From Micromonospora sp. WMMD1155 (GTDB lineage Bacteria; Actinomycetota; Actinomycetes; Mycobacteriales; Micromonosporaceae): DNA of 64,000 bases. The translations under genes were made by a program, and so were the position numbers. Within the stretch, counting starts at the first letter, position 1. Each line of letters opens with the position of its first letter. Below, piece after piece: positions 6,524-15,057 of this stretch. The DNA is taken from positions 1,710,501-1,774,500 of the forward strand of contig NZ_CP120742.1 in assembly GCF_029581275.1 (NCBI RefSeq), written 5' to 3'. The notes under the pieces were generated by a model, which ran no database searches, had not been told where the DNA came from, and saw only the letters and a program-made list of their open reading frames with translations.

Positions 6524-7545
6524 GCCGCCACCCCCTCCGCCGCCGTCACCACGATGGGCCGCTGGACCACCAACCGGGCCAGCAGCGACGCCTCGACGTT
6601 TCCGCCGGTCAGCACCACACCGACCGTCCGCCGCCGACCGCGGCCCACGCCCGCGTCGCCGGAGAGCCGGAGCGCACCGGCCAGCCCCGCCGCACCGGAC
6701 GGCTCGGCGAGCACCCTGAACTCCATCAGGATCAGCCGGAAAGCCGCACTGATCTCGTCGTCGTCGACCCGGACGACTCCGCGCAGCACATCGCGCACGA
6801 TGGCGAACGGCAGCTCACCCACGCAGGTCGGCCGCAGCCCGTCCGCGATCGTGGGCGCGGGCGCGACCGGCACGCGCTCACCGGCCGCCAGGCTGCGGGC
6901 GAGCGAGTCGCAACCCATCGGCTCCACGCCGTACACCTCGATGCCTTTCCCGGCCGCGGCCAGGCACGCGCCGGCCACCCCACCACCACCACCGACGGGT
7001 ACGACGAGCGCGTCCAGCGGTGTGCCCGCGCGCTCGGCCTCCTCGATCAGCTCCAGGCTGGCCGTCCCCTGCCCGGCGATGACGTCCGGGTGGTCGTACG
7101 CGTCGACGACCGGATGACCGGTCTCGTCGCTGAGCTTGTCGGCCGTCGCCACCCGCTCCTGCACGTCGGTCCCCGCGAGGACGACGCGCGCCCCCGCCAC
7201 GCGGGCCCGGTCGACCTTCGTCGGTGCCGCGTCGACAGGCAGCACCACGGTCGCGGCGAGCCCGTGTTCCCGGGCGGCCAACGCCACCGCGATCGCGTGG
7301 TTCCCGGTGCTCTGCGCGATCACGCCGGAATGGCCGTCAGCGGCGAGCCGACCCACCGCCCGCAGCGCGCCCCGCATCTTGTACGAGCCGCCGTTCTGGA
7401 GGTTCTCGGCCTTCAGCAGGATGCGCGCCCCGGCCAGATCGTCGATCACCGGGGACCGCAGCACGGGGGTGCGGACCACCCGTCCGGCGAGCCAGTCGGC
7501 GGCCTCCCCGACATCGACCCGGACCCGGCCAACGGTGCGTGACAT
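6520..7545 (-). CDS. PLP fold-type II serine/threonine dehydratase or serine-racemase-like enzyme
   Basis: A 341-residue PLP enzyme of the serine/threonine dehydratase family without the ACT domain of biosynthetic or catabolic IlvA. K56 in NGGSYKMRGA is the Schiff-base lysine and VGGGGG holds the PLP phosphate. The segment AQSTGNHA has Thr80 where eukaryotic serine racemase has its second catalytic residue (Ser84) and where the other family member in this window (59030-60250) has Ala. Length and lysine position match serine racemase (about 340 residues, K56). It starts 71 bases after the histidine kinase gene with AAGGAG five bases before the ATG, and its stop overlaps the ligase start. Possible roles are D-serine supply for the ligase or simple Ser/Thr deamination; the choice is inference. 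Confidence 0.8.
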   Translation of the reverse strand: MSRTVGRVRVDVGEAADWLAGRVVRTPVLRSPVIDDLAGARILLKAENLQNGGSYKMRGALRAVGRLAADGHSGVIAQSTGNHAIAVALAAREHGLAATVVLPVDAAPTKVDRARVAGARVVLAGTDVQERVATADKLSDETGHPVVDAYDHPDVIAGQGTASLELIEEAERAGTPLDALVVPVGGGGGVAGACLAAAGKGIEVYGVEPMGCDSLARSLAAGERVPVAPAPTIADGLRPTCVGELPFAIVRDVLRGVVRVDDDEISAAFRLILMEFRVLAEPSGAAGLAGALRLSGDAGVGRGRRRTVGVVLTGGNVEASLLARLVVQRPIVVTAAEGVAA

Positions 7546-7616
7546 CGTTTCTCCTTTCGGGCACGCCGCAGGTGGGGTCCAGCGGTACGCGGACCCCGAG
7601 CGGTGTGGTGGAAGCG

Positions 7617-8681
7617 TCAGTGCGTGTCGGGTAGTCGGACGTCGACTCTCAGGCCGCCGTGCTCGGCGGGCCGGGCCGCGATGGTGCCGTCGTGTGCCTG
7701 GGTGATCGAGCGGGCGATGGCCAGGCCCAGGCCGGCGCCCCCACCCTGCGCGGTGCGGTCCCGGGCCAGTCGGCGGAACGGCTCGAAGAGACCGGCCACC
7801 GCTTCGGCGGGTACGGGCTGGCCGGTGTTGACCACGGACAGCGCCGGTTCGCCGCTCACCACGACGGTGAGCGAGCCGCCGCGCCGGTTGTACTTGATCC
7901 CGTTCTCCACCAGGTTGGTGACCAGGCGCTCCAACAGCACCCGTTCACCGACGACGATCCGGGGCGCGAGGTGGGTGTCGATCGTGACGTCGGCCTCCCG
8001 GGCCCGGTCCTGATAGCCGGCTAGCACCGCCTCGACGATGGTGTCGAGGCGCTGCGGTATCCGTGACCGCAGGCCCTGGTCGCTCTCGCTGAGCGCGAGC
8101 AGACCCTCGATCAGCCGCTCGTTGCGCTCGTTGGTCTCCAGTAGTTGGCTGGTCAGCAACTCCAGCTGTTCGCCGCTGAGCGCTCGGGCCATCCCGACCT
8201 CGATGAGGGTCCGCTGCACGGCGAGGGGCGTGCGCAACTCGTGCGAGGCGTTGGCGGCGAAGCGCCGCTGCCCGTCGTACCCGGCGGAGATGCGTTCCAT
8301 CATCGCGTCGATCGCCCGGGACAGCTGGGCCAACTCGTCGCGACCCCGGGGCCGGATCCGGTGACCGAGGTTCTGCGGGCCGACGTGCTCGATGGGCCCG
8401 GTCAGGTCACGGACCGGACGTAGGCACCACACCGCGCCGAGCCAGACCCCCACCAGCGCGGCCACCGTCACGAGCAGGACGGCCGCCAGGGGCAGCACGA
8501 ACGCCCCCGGGCGTACGTCCGCGCAGACCGTGTACAGCCCGGGTATCGGCAGGTCGCAGAACTGCTGCCCCCAGGTCCAGGTCACCCCCGTCAGCCATGT
8601 GCCCAGTGTCGGCAGCGCGGGCCCGGCCAGCAGGGCCAGCAGACCCACGAGCAACACCCGACGTCGGGGCGTCCAGGTCAC
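7617..8681 (-). CDS. Two-component sensor histidine kinase
   Basis: A 354-residue sensor kinase. Two membrane segments (about 9-30 and 61-86) flank a short extracytoplasmic loop of some 30 residues with two cysteines (C42, C53). HAMP follows (about 87-140), then the H box ASHELRTP with phospho-acceptor H147, the N box NLVENGIKYN and the G box GAGLGLAIA. A small sensor loop between two helices is also found in VanS of actinomycetes and in intramembrane-sensing kinases. The GTG start overlaps the response-regulator stop (GTGA). The PLP-ligase-dipeptidase genes follow 71 bases downstream on the same strand, which makes cell-wall precursor or glycopeptide stress the plausible signal; this is inferred from position only. 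Confidence 0.88.
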   Translation of the reverse strand: MTWTPRRRVLLVGLLALLAGPALPTLGTWLTGVTWTWGQQFCDLPIPGLYTVCADVRPGAFVLPLAAVLLVTVAALVGVWLGAVWCLRPVRDLTGPIEHVGPQNLGHRIRPRGRDELAQLSRAIDAMMERISAGYDGQRRFAANASHELRTPLAVQRTLIEVGMARALSGEQLELLTSQLLETNERNERLIEGLLALSESDQGLRSRIPQRLDTIVEAVLAGYQDRAREADVTIDTHLAPRIVVGERVLLERLVTNLVENGIKYNRRGGSLTVVVSGEPALSVVNTGQPVPAEAVAGLFEPFRRLARDRTAQGGGAGLGLAIARSITQAHDGTIAARPAEHGGLRVDVRLPDTH

Positions 8682-9343
8682 GCCGTCCCGCCGATGCGGT
8701 AGCCGGCCTTCGGAACGGTGTGGATGATCGCCGGATCGCCGAGCTTCTTGCGCAGGGTCATCACGGTGACCCGTACGGCGTTGGTGAACGGGTCCGCGAA
8801 CTCGTCCCAGGCCTGTTCCAACAGATCCTCGGCACTGACGACCTGGCCGTCCGCGCGCAGCAGCACGTGCAGCACCGCGAACTCCTTCGGGCTGAGCGGG
8901 AGCGGGCGGCCGTCCCGGGTGGCCGTGTGCCGACCCACGTCCAGCACCACGCCGTCCTGGGCGAGCACCGGCGGCAGCGCGGGCGTGGACCGGCGGCCGA
9001 GAGCCTGCACCCGGGCGACCAGTTCGGCGAAGGCGAACGGCTTGGTGAGGTAGTCGTCCGCGCCGAGGCCGAGACCCTCCACCCGGTCGCGGATGCCGGC
9101 GGCGGCGGTGAGCAGCAGCACCCGCGTGCCGACCTGGGCGTCGGTGATGCTGCGGCACACCTCGTCGCCGGTGTGCCCGGGCATGTCCCGGTCCAGCACC
9201 GCGACGTCGTACCGGTTCACCCCGATCCGCTCCAACGCACCGTCACCGTCGTAGCACACGTCCACGGCCATCGACAGGCGGCGCAGCCCTTCGGCCACCG
9301 TGTCCGCCAACAACCGCTCGTCGTCCGCCACCAGCACCCGCAC
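8678..9343 (-). CDS. OmpR/PhoB-family response regulator
   Basis: A 221-residue response regulator: receiver domain (about 1-118) with acidic residues D7 and D8, phospho-acceptor D51 in AVLDRDMPG and the KPF lysine, followed by an OmpR-type winged helix (about 125-218) with LSPKEFAVLHVLL and the C-terminal GYRIG wing. The GTG start has GGGGGAG eight bases upstream. It is the first gene of a leftward set ending in the VanX-like gene, so it probably controls that set. The 250 bases upstream hold a candidate repeat site. Its receiver does not look specially VanR-like, so orthology with VanR is not claimed. Confidence 0.9.
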   Translation of the reverse strand: MRVLVADDERLLADTVAEGLRRLSMAVDVCYDGDGALERIGVNRYDVAVLDRDMPGHTGDEVCRSITDAQVGTRVLLLTAAAGIRDRVEGLGLGADDYLTKPFAFAELVARVQALGRRSTPALPPVLAQDGVVLDVGRHTATRDGRPLPLSPKEFAVLHVLLRADGQVVSAEDLLEQAWDEFADPFTNAVRVTVMTLRKKLGDPAIIHTVPKAGYRIGGTA

Positions 9344-9365
9344 GTCGTCCGCTCCCCCGAGTTCC

Positions 9366-9411
9366 GCTTACCCGGCATACCGTGGCAGGCCCGGGTTAAG
9401 GGTTCTGTAAG
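9366..9411 (-). promoter_or_regulatory. Candidate response-regulator binding/promoter region
   Basis: This AT-richer patch upstream of the response regulator holds an imperfect inverted pair (CTTACCCGG and CCGGGTTAAG) and a short direct repeat GGGTT-AA-GGGTT followed by CTGTAAG. OmpR-family regulators bind such short direct repeats. There is no strong -35/-10 match, so the assignment is tentative. Confidence 0.3.
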
Positions 9412-9589
9412 CACCCGCCGACAGCCATCGTCCACGGCATTGCCCCAGGGACAAGTAGCCGCGACCCAGGTGGCCGCCGGATTCGTCCCATTCCCGCACC
9501 GCCCACGCCCCGAGTCCCGCCCGCCCCGACGGCACGTAACGGAGAGTGAGCCGCGTCACCCAAGCACCGGGGGGCCGTTCGACCCGACA

Positions 9590-9635
9590 AGCGATATACC
9601 TCTGAGTCATAAATATGACTCAGAGGTATATCGCT
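9590..9635 (-). terminator. 21-bp perfect hairpin terminator
   Basis: Two exact 21-base arms (left arm begins AGCGATATACC, right arm ends GGTATATCGCT) flank an AAAT loop. It lies 59 bases past the end of the G5/excalibur gene and upstream of the response-regulator promoter region, so it likely insulates the two transcription units. The stem is AT-rich for this genome. Confidence 0.7.
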
Positions 9636-9693
9636 CTCTGCCCTTCCTTCCTCCGGGGAGGTGACGCCGCGTGAGCACGGGTCGCCGGGCGGG

Positions 9694-10461
9694 TCAGTCG
9701 CAGGCCGTGCCGTCGCCGTCGCGGTCCAGGTCGTAGATGTCGGACCCGATGACGCGGATGGGGCCGCTGACGTAGGCGGGTCCGTCGCCCCTCTTGGGCA
9801 GGCAGTCGACGTCGCTGGCGATCGGGACGCAACCGCTGTAGTTCGGGTCGCACTTCGACGACTGCGGCTTCTTGGTGCCGACGGCGACGACCTGGGTCAC
9901 GGGCTGCTTCGTCACCGTGGACTTGACCAGCTTCCGGGCCGTCCGCACCCCGTCGGTGGTGGTCACCTCGTAGGTCAGGGTTCGTACCCCGTTGACGCCC
10001 TTGGTCCGGACGACCCGTTTGCCCTCGGCCAGGGACGAGTCCTTGACGGTCTTCTCGGCGTACCGGATGGTGGCCTGCTCGGTCTCGGTCGTCACCTTGC
10101 CGACCGGCGCGGGCGCGGCATCCGACGGGCTGGGCGAGGCCGTTGCCGACGGTGCGAGGGCGTCGGGTGTGGCAGTCGGCGCGGCGGCCGGAGTCGACGT
10201 CTCTTCGGTGGGCTCGACGGACGCCGCCACGATGGGCTGCTGCGCCTGGTCGGCGGCGGTGCCGGTCTTGGTCGGCTCCGAATCGCCGGTCAACGCGCCG
10301 ATGATGGCGGTGCCGGTACAGCAGAGCAGCAGGATCGACAGGGTCACCGAGCCAAGGATCACGGCGGTACGGCTGGCGGGACTGGCCCGACGGAACCAGT
10401 TCGGGCGGGCCGCCTGACCAGACGACGGGTACGGCGGGCCCGGATTCTGTGGTGGTTGCAT
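9694..10461 (-). CDS. Membrane-anchored G5 and excalibur domain protein
   Basis: A 255-residue protein with a short Pro/Gly-rich cytoplasmic start, one membrane segment (about 33-55), a Thr/Ala/Pro/Ser-rich linker (about 60-120), a G5 domain (about 122-195, ending in TKQPV-QVVAVGTKK), and a C-terminal excalibur-type calcium-binding motif DRDGDGTACD with paired cysteines before it. G5 domains bind cell-wall sugars and excalibur motifs resemble calcium loops, so the extracellular part probably contacts the envelope. The ATG at 10461 is chosen because PPQNPGPPYP is a typical start and the longer frame has no ribosome site. It stands alone; a perfect hairpin follows. Confidence 0.8.
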   Translation of the reverse strand: MQPPQNPGPPYPSSGQAARPNWFRRASPASRTAVILGSVTLSILLLCCTGTAIIGALTGDSEPTKTGTAADQAQQPIVAASVEPTEETSTPAAAPTATPDALAPSATASPSPSDAAPAPVGKVTTETEQATIRYAEKTVKDSSLAEGKRVVRTKGVNGVRTLTYEVTTTDGVRTARKLVKSTVTKQPVTQVVAVGTKKPQSSKCDPNYSGCVPIASDVDCLPKRGDGPAYVSGPIRVIGSDIYDLDRDGDGTACD

Positions 10462-10743
10462 CGTCACGGCGATGAGTGTCGTCGCAAACACCGTCCGCAA
10501 TATCATCCGTCGCGCTCGTCACCTGCGCCGTTCGCTTCGCACCGATGATCCGTGGGCGCGTCCTCGGACGACGAGACGTCACCCGGGGCAGCCCTCCAGG
10601 CCGGTCGGCCACGGCCGATCGTGCGGCTGCATTCGCCGACAAGCTTCGCAAATCCGCATCCACCACACCCTTACGCGAGCCACCGGGCGGTCCACCAGCG
10701 GAGGAGGACCGGGGATGTGTCGCGATGTCGTCAGCAGACGGGC

Positions 10744-11550
10744 TCAGCGGCCCGAGCCGACCCGGCGATCCCGCCGACCCCGCAACGAGCTGAGCCCGAC
10801 CAGCAGCAGCGCGATCGCGAACATCGCGGTGCCGATGACGTTGACCTGCGGTGGGATGCCCCGCTGGGCAGCGCCCCAGACGTACATCGGGAAGGTGACA
10901 GTGGTGCCGGCGTTGAAGTTCGTGACGATGAAGTCGTCGAAACTCAGCGAGAAGGCCAGCAACGCGGCGGCCACGATTCCGGGCAGCACCAACGGCAGGG
11001 TGATCCTCCGGAAGGTCTGCCACTCGCTGGCGTAGAGGTCCATCGCCGCCTCCTCCAGCCGCCGGTCCATCCCGGCCAGCCGCGCCTTCACGGTGACCAC
11101 CACGAACGACACGCAGAACACCACGTGTGAGATCACGACGGTCCAGAAGCCCTGCGGCACCCCGGCGGACACGAACAGGGCCAGGAGCGACGTGCCCATC
11201 ACCAGCTCCGGGGTGGCCAACGACAGGAAGACCAGCAGGTTGATCCCGGTCCGCCCGCGGAAGCGGTGCCGGACCAGCGCGAACGCCATCAGGGTGCCGA
11301 GCACGGTGGCCACGACGGTGGCGAGGAACCCGATCTGCACGCTACGGACCACGGCGTCGCACATGTCCGAGGTGGCGCACGGCCGCCGCCAGTTGTCCAG
11401 AGTGAACTCGTGGAAGTCGTACGACAGCCGGTTCGACGGGCGGTTGAACGACAGCGCCGCCACCACCAGATTCGGCAACGCCAGGTAACCGAGCACCAGC
11501 AGCGCCATGATCAGCACCCAGCGGTCGGCCAGCCACCGCGCGATCCTCAC
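10744..11550 (-). CDS. potC: Spermidine/putrescine-type ABC permease (PotC-like)
   Basis: A 268-residue permease with six predicted membrane helices and the binding-protein-dependent transport signature (EAAMDLYASEWQTFRRITLPLVLPGI, residues about 165-190) that docks on the ATPase. It belongs to the PotC branch, the second permease of polyamine importers. Its ATG overlaps the PotB stop (ATGA), and it is the last gene of a four-gene leftward operon in the order binding protein, ATPase, permease, permease. Substrate is probably polyamine, but related systems carry other cations. The C-terminus ends in a short Arg-rich tail. Confidence 0.85.
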   Translation of the reverse strand: MRIARWLADRWVLIMALLVLGYLALPNLVVAALSFNRPSNRLSYDFHEFTLDNWRRPCATSDMCDAVVRSVQIGFLATVVATVLGTLMAFALVRHRFRGRTGINLLVFLSLATPELVMGTSLLALFVSAGVPQGFWTVVISHVVFCVSFVVVTVKARLAGMDRRLEEAAMDLYASEWQTFRRITLPLVLPGIVAAALLAFSLSFDDFIVTNFNAGTTVTFPMYVWGAAQRGIPPQVNVIGTAMFAIALLLVGLSSLRGRRDRRVGSGR

Positions 11551-12404
11551 CGCACCTCCTCCCGGCCGACCGTGCGGAGATATCCGTAGACCACAGCGAG
11601 GATCGCCGCCATCAGGAGGACCGACAGCACGGCGCCCTGCGGGTAGTCCAGCCGGACCAGGAAGGCCGAGTCGACCACGTTGCCGATCATGTATTCGTTC
11701 GGGGTGCCGAGCAGCTCCGCGTTGATGTAGTCGCCGCTGGCCGGGATGAAGAACAGCAGCGTTCCGGCGACCAGACCGGGCATCGACAGCGGCAGCGTCA
11801 CCCGACGGAACGCCCGCACCGGGCTCGCGTACAGGTCACCGGCCGCCTCCAACAACCGGGGATCCAGCCGCTCCAGGCTCGCGTACAGCGGCAGCACCAG
11901 GAACGGCAGAAAGGTGTACGTCAGGCCGAGCACCACCGCGAACGGGGTCGCCAGCAGCCGGCCCTCCGGTGCGAGCAGGTGCACGTCACGCAGCACACCG
12001 ACGAGCGCCCCGTTGTCCGACAGGACCGTCTTCCAGGCCAGCGTCCGGACCAGGAAGCTGGTGAACATCGGTGCGACCACGCACACCAGCAGCAGGTTCC
12101 TCCACCGACCGGCCTTCACCGCGATCGCGTAGGCCAGCGGGTAGCCCAGCAGCAACGCCACCACCAGGGCCGATCCGGCGTAACCGAACGAGCGGAGGAA
12201 CTGCGGCCAGTACGCCTGCACCACGTCCGGGTAGTTGCCGAACGCCCACGTCATCGCGTAACCGGTGGTGAGCGAACCGCTGGGATCGTAGAGGCTGGCC
12301 GCCGCGAGCTGCGCCAGCGGCACACCGAAGAAGAGCAGCAGCCAGGCCGCGCCGGGGAACACCAGGAGGTACGGCAGGAGCCGCAGCCGCGCCCGCCGGG
12401 TCAC
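11547..12404 (-). CDS. potB: Spermidine/putrescine-type ABC permease (PotB-like)
   Basis: A 285-residue permease with six predicted membrane helices. The EAA-type loop is visible as EAAGDLYASPVRAFRRVTLPLS (about residues 190-210), and PASGDYINAELLG matches the conserved PotB segment after it. The start overlaps the stop of the ATPase gene (ATGA), and its own stop overlaps potC. It forms a heterodimeric membrane channel with the PotC-like protein. Confidence 0.85.
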   Translation of the reverse strand: MTRRARLRLLPYLLVFPGAAWLLLFFGVPLAQLAAASLYDPSGSLTTGYAMTWAFGNYPDVVQAYWPQFLRSFGYAGSALVVALLLGYPLAYAIAVKAGRWRNLLLVCVVAPMFTSFLVRTLAWKTVLSDNGALVGVLRDVHLLAPEGRLLATPFAVVLGLTYTFLPFLVLPLYASLERLDPRLLEAAGDLYASPVRAFRRVTLPLSMPGLVAGTLLFFIPASGDYINAELLGTPNEYMIGNVVDSAFLVRLDYPQGAVLSVLLMAAILAVVYGYLRTVGREEVR

Positions 12405-13498
12405 GACGACGCGCTCAGCAGGAACGCGTGCCGTGGATCCCAGTGCGCCACCGCCGTACTGCCGACCGCCACCCGCGTCGACGTTCCACTGTTGGCCGCG
12501 AACACCGACAGCTCGGCGCCCCAGCCGGTACGCAGCAGGTACTGCGTGCTGACCCCCACGTAGGAGGCGTCGGTGACCACCCCGCTGACGTGTTGATGCC
12601 CCCCGGGCACCTGGTCGGCGGAGCCGACCAGAATCAGTTTCTCCGGGCGTACCCCCAGGTGGACCGGCCCGTGGTCGGCCCGGCAGCGGCCGACGGGCAC
12701 CGAGAAGCGCGCGCCGTGCGCCGTCACCGTGACGTCGCCGCCGCTGACGCCGGTGGCCTCCCCGGCGAGCAGGTTGGACTGGCCGAGGAAGTTCGCGACG
12801 AACGCGGTGGCGGGGAACTCGTAGATGTCGGCGGGCGCGCCGAGTTGCTCGATCCGGCCGGCGTTCATCACCGCGACCGTGTCCGCCATGGTCATGGCCT
12901 CCTCCTGGTCGTGGGTGACGTGCACGAAGGTGATGCCGACCTCGGTCTGGATGCGCTTCAGCTCGATCTGCATCTGCCGCCGCAGCTTCAGGTCGAGCGC
13001 GCCCAGCGGCTCGTCCAGGAGCAGCACCTGCGGCCTGTTGACCAGCGCACGGACCAGCGCGACCCGTTGCTGCTGGCCGCCGGAGAGTTCGGCGGGGCGA
13101 CGGCTGCCGTAACCGTCGAGCTGTACCAGCGAGAGCATCCGGTCGACCTCGTCGTCCACCGAGCGGATGCCGCGTCGACGCAACCCGAAGGCCACGTTCT
13201 CGAAGACGTCGAGGTGCGGGAAGAGGGCGTAGCTCTGGAAGACCGTGTTGACCGGTCGCTGGTGCGGGCGCAACCGGCCGATGTCCCGGTCGCCGAGCAG
13301 CACCTGACCGCTTGTCGGCTGCTCCAGACCGGCGATCATCCGCAGGGTGGTGGTCTTGCCGCAGCCGGAGGCACCGAGCAGCGCGAAGAAGGAGCCCTGG
13401 GGGACCGTCAGGCTGAGGGCGTCGACAGCGGTACGGGTGCCGAACCGCTTGGTCAGGTCGGCCAGCCGCAGATCGCCGGCCGGCGTCTCGCGCGCCAT
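12401..13498 (-). CDS. potA: Spermidine/putrescine-type ABC ATPase (PotA-like)
   Basis: A 365-residue importer ATPase. Walker A GASGCGKTT is at residues 42-50, the signature LSGGQQQR follows, then Walker B LLLDEP and the switch histidine in HVTHDQEEA. The last 120 residues form a TOBE-type domain (GVRPEKLILV), usual for PotA/UgpC-type ATPases. The ATG at 13498 sits ten bases after GGAG; a GTG at 13507 would overlap the potD stop but its Shine-Dalgarno spacing is too short. It energises the PotB/PotC channel. Its stop overlaps potB. Confidence 0.87.
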   Translation of the reverse strand: MARETPAGDLRLADLTKRFGTRTAVDALSLTVPQGSFFALLGASGCGKTTTLRMIAGLEQPTSGQVLLGDRDIGRLRPHQRPVNTVFQSYALFPHLDVFENVAFGLRRRGIRSVDDEVDRMLSLVQLDGYGSRRPAELSGGQQQRVALVRALVNRPQVLLLDEPLGALDLKLRRQMQIELKRIQTEVGITFVHVTHDQEEAMTMADTVAVMNAGRIEQLGAPADIYEFPATAFVANFLGQSNLLAGEATGVSGGDVTVTAHGARFSVPVGRCRADHGPVHLGVRPEKLILVGSADQVPGGHQHVSGVVTDASYVGVSTQYLLRTGWGAELSVFAANSGTSTRVAVGSTAVAHWDPRHAFLLSASS

Positions 13499-13503
13499 CC
13501 GCG

Positions 13504-14688
13504 TCACGCTCCGATGACCTGCTGGAACTTGCCCTCGTACTCCCTCTCCTGCTTCTCGTCCAGGGTCATGAACACCGTGGCCCGCGACAGCAACGCCTCG
13601 TCGGGGAAGATCAGCGGGTTGGCCGCCGACTCCGGGTCGATCTTCTCCATTTCGGCCTGGGCTCCCCGGACCGGGCAGATGTAGTTGACGTACGCGGCGA
13701 CCTTCGCGGCGACCGCCGGCTCGTAGTAGTAGTTGACGAGCTGCTCGGCGTTGGCCTTGTGGGTGGCCTTGTTGGGCACCAACATGTCGTCGCTGTAGAG
13801 CATCGCGCCGGAGTCGGGGGCGACGAACCTGATCTTGTCGTCCGCACCAGCGAGTTGGATGACGTCGCCGGACCAGCCGATGCACGCGGCGATGTCACCC
13901 TTGGCCAGCTCCGGCGCGTAGTCGTTGCCGGTGAACCGGCGGATCTGCCCGGAGTCGACGGCCTTCCTGAGCTTGCTCAGCGCGTCGTCGAACTGGGCGG
14001 GGGTGAAGTTCGCCGGGTCGTGCCCGTTCGAGGAGAGCAGCAGGCCCATGGTGTCGCGCATCTCGCTGAGCGCGGTGACCCGGCCCTTGAGGTCGGGGCG
14101 GGTGAGCAGCTCGTCGACAGTCCGCAGTTCCTTCGTGACGTTGCCGTTGTACGCCAACCCGGCGAGCCCGGACTGCCACGGGATGGAGATGCGGTTCTCG
14201 GGGTCGAAGGAGCGGTCGAGCAGCGACGGGAGCAGGTTGGCCCGTACGTTCGGGATCCTCGCCGGGTCGAGCTTCTGCACCCAGCCGAGCCGACTCACTC
14301 GGGCCGCCATCCAGTCACTCAACACGATGATGTCCCGGTCGATGCTCTGGCAGGCGGCGAGCTGGTTCCGTACCTTGCCGAAGAACTCGTTGTTGTCGTT
14401 GATATCCTCGGTGTACGTGACCTCGATGCCGGTCTTCGCGACGAACTCGTCCAGACTGGGCCGCTTGGACTCGTCATTCTCGTCCACGTCCAGGTACTGC
14501 GGCCAGTTGGAGAACGCGAGCTTCTTCTCGGTGCCGGACAGGTCCTCGCTGACGCAGCCGGCCTCGGTCTGCTGGGCGCCCTCGGTGCCGCAGCCGGCCA
14601 GGCTTCCGCCCGTGGTGAGCAGGGCGACCGCGCCCAGAGTGCCGGTGAGTAGTCCACGCCGGGAGAGGGGCCGGAGGGGCGCGCGCAT
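13504..14688 (-). CDS. potD: Polyamine-type ABC substrate-binding lipoprotein (PotD-like)
   Basis: A 394-residue solute-binding protein. The N-terminus combines a twin arginine (SRRGLL) with a lipobox LAGC (C33), so it is probably a Tat-exported lipoprotein. The mature part shows PotD features: FSNWPQYLDVDE near the start, W-Q-SGLAGLAYN in the middle, and GWSGDVIQL followed by APDSGAMLYSDDMLVP, residues that line the polyamine site. It is the first gene of the operon. About 370 bases of intergenic DNA with short repeats precede it; no clear promoter was seen. Confidence 0.88.
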   Translation of the reverse strand: MRAPLRPLSRRGLLTGTLGAVALLTTGGSLAGCGTEGAQQTEAGCVSEDLSGTEKKLAFSNWPQYLDVDENDESKRPSLDEFVAKTGIEVTYTEDINDNNEFFGKVRNQLAACQSIDRDIIVLSDWMAARVSRLGWVQKLDPARIPNVRANLLPSLLDRSFDPENRISIPWQSGLAGLAYNGNVTKELRTVDELLTRPDLKGRVTALSEMRDTMGLLLSSNGHDPANFTPAQFDDALSKLRKAVDSGQIRRFTGNDYAPELAKGDIAACIGWSGDVIQLAGADDKIRFVAPDSGAMLYSDDMLVPNKATHKANAEQLVNYYYEPAVAAKVAAYVNYICPVRGAQAEMEKIDPESAANPLIFPDEALLSRATVFMTLDEKQEREYEGKFQQVIGA

Positions 14689-14837
14689 CAGTTTTCCTCA
14701 GGGTCGGTGCGGTGGACGCCTGACACGATGACAAACCCGCAGCGCCGAAAGAGCATCGGGGCCAGCGTGTCACCGCCGGTACAGGCGGCCGTCACACTCA
14801 GCTCGATCCGCTCGCCTCCGCGCGCCTTCCCGGCCGC

Positions 14838-14883
14838 GGCTTGATCGAGTCGCCTTCCGAGGGCTTGATCGACTCGCCTTCCG
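14838..14883. repeat. Two 22-bp direct repeats upstream of potD
   Basis: The unit GGCTTGATCGAGTCGCCTTC plus CG occurs twice 24 bases apart, differing at one base (GAGTC or GACTC). They lie in the gap 14689-15057, which also holds a second repeat (CGGGCAGGCGGCCAG, twice, about 15015-15050) and no gene that I can support. They may be regulatory for potD or simple sequence drift. Confidence 0.6.
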
Positions 14884-15057
14884 GGAAACCGGGCTATCCG
14901 TGCGCCGGGATACCGCGCTTTCCGTGAACCCGAGTGGATCAGCGGTCGGCGCGGCCAGCGAACAGCGGTCGACCAGGCAACAGCAGTCCTTCAGCCGCCC
15001 AGCGATCAACGGGCGGGCAGGCGGCCAGCGATCAGCAGCCGGGCAGGCGGCCAGGGC

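Noticed and set aside
5432..7117. A 561-codon plus-strand frame opposite the ligase and PLP genes
   Set aside because: It is an antisense shadow typical of high-GC DNA; the minus-strand enzymes carry full catalytic motifs.
14770..15009. A possible small gene upstream of potD
   Set aside because: The 79-residue translation is Arg/Ser-rich, has no start signal and spans direct repeats; it looks like non-coding DNA.
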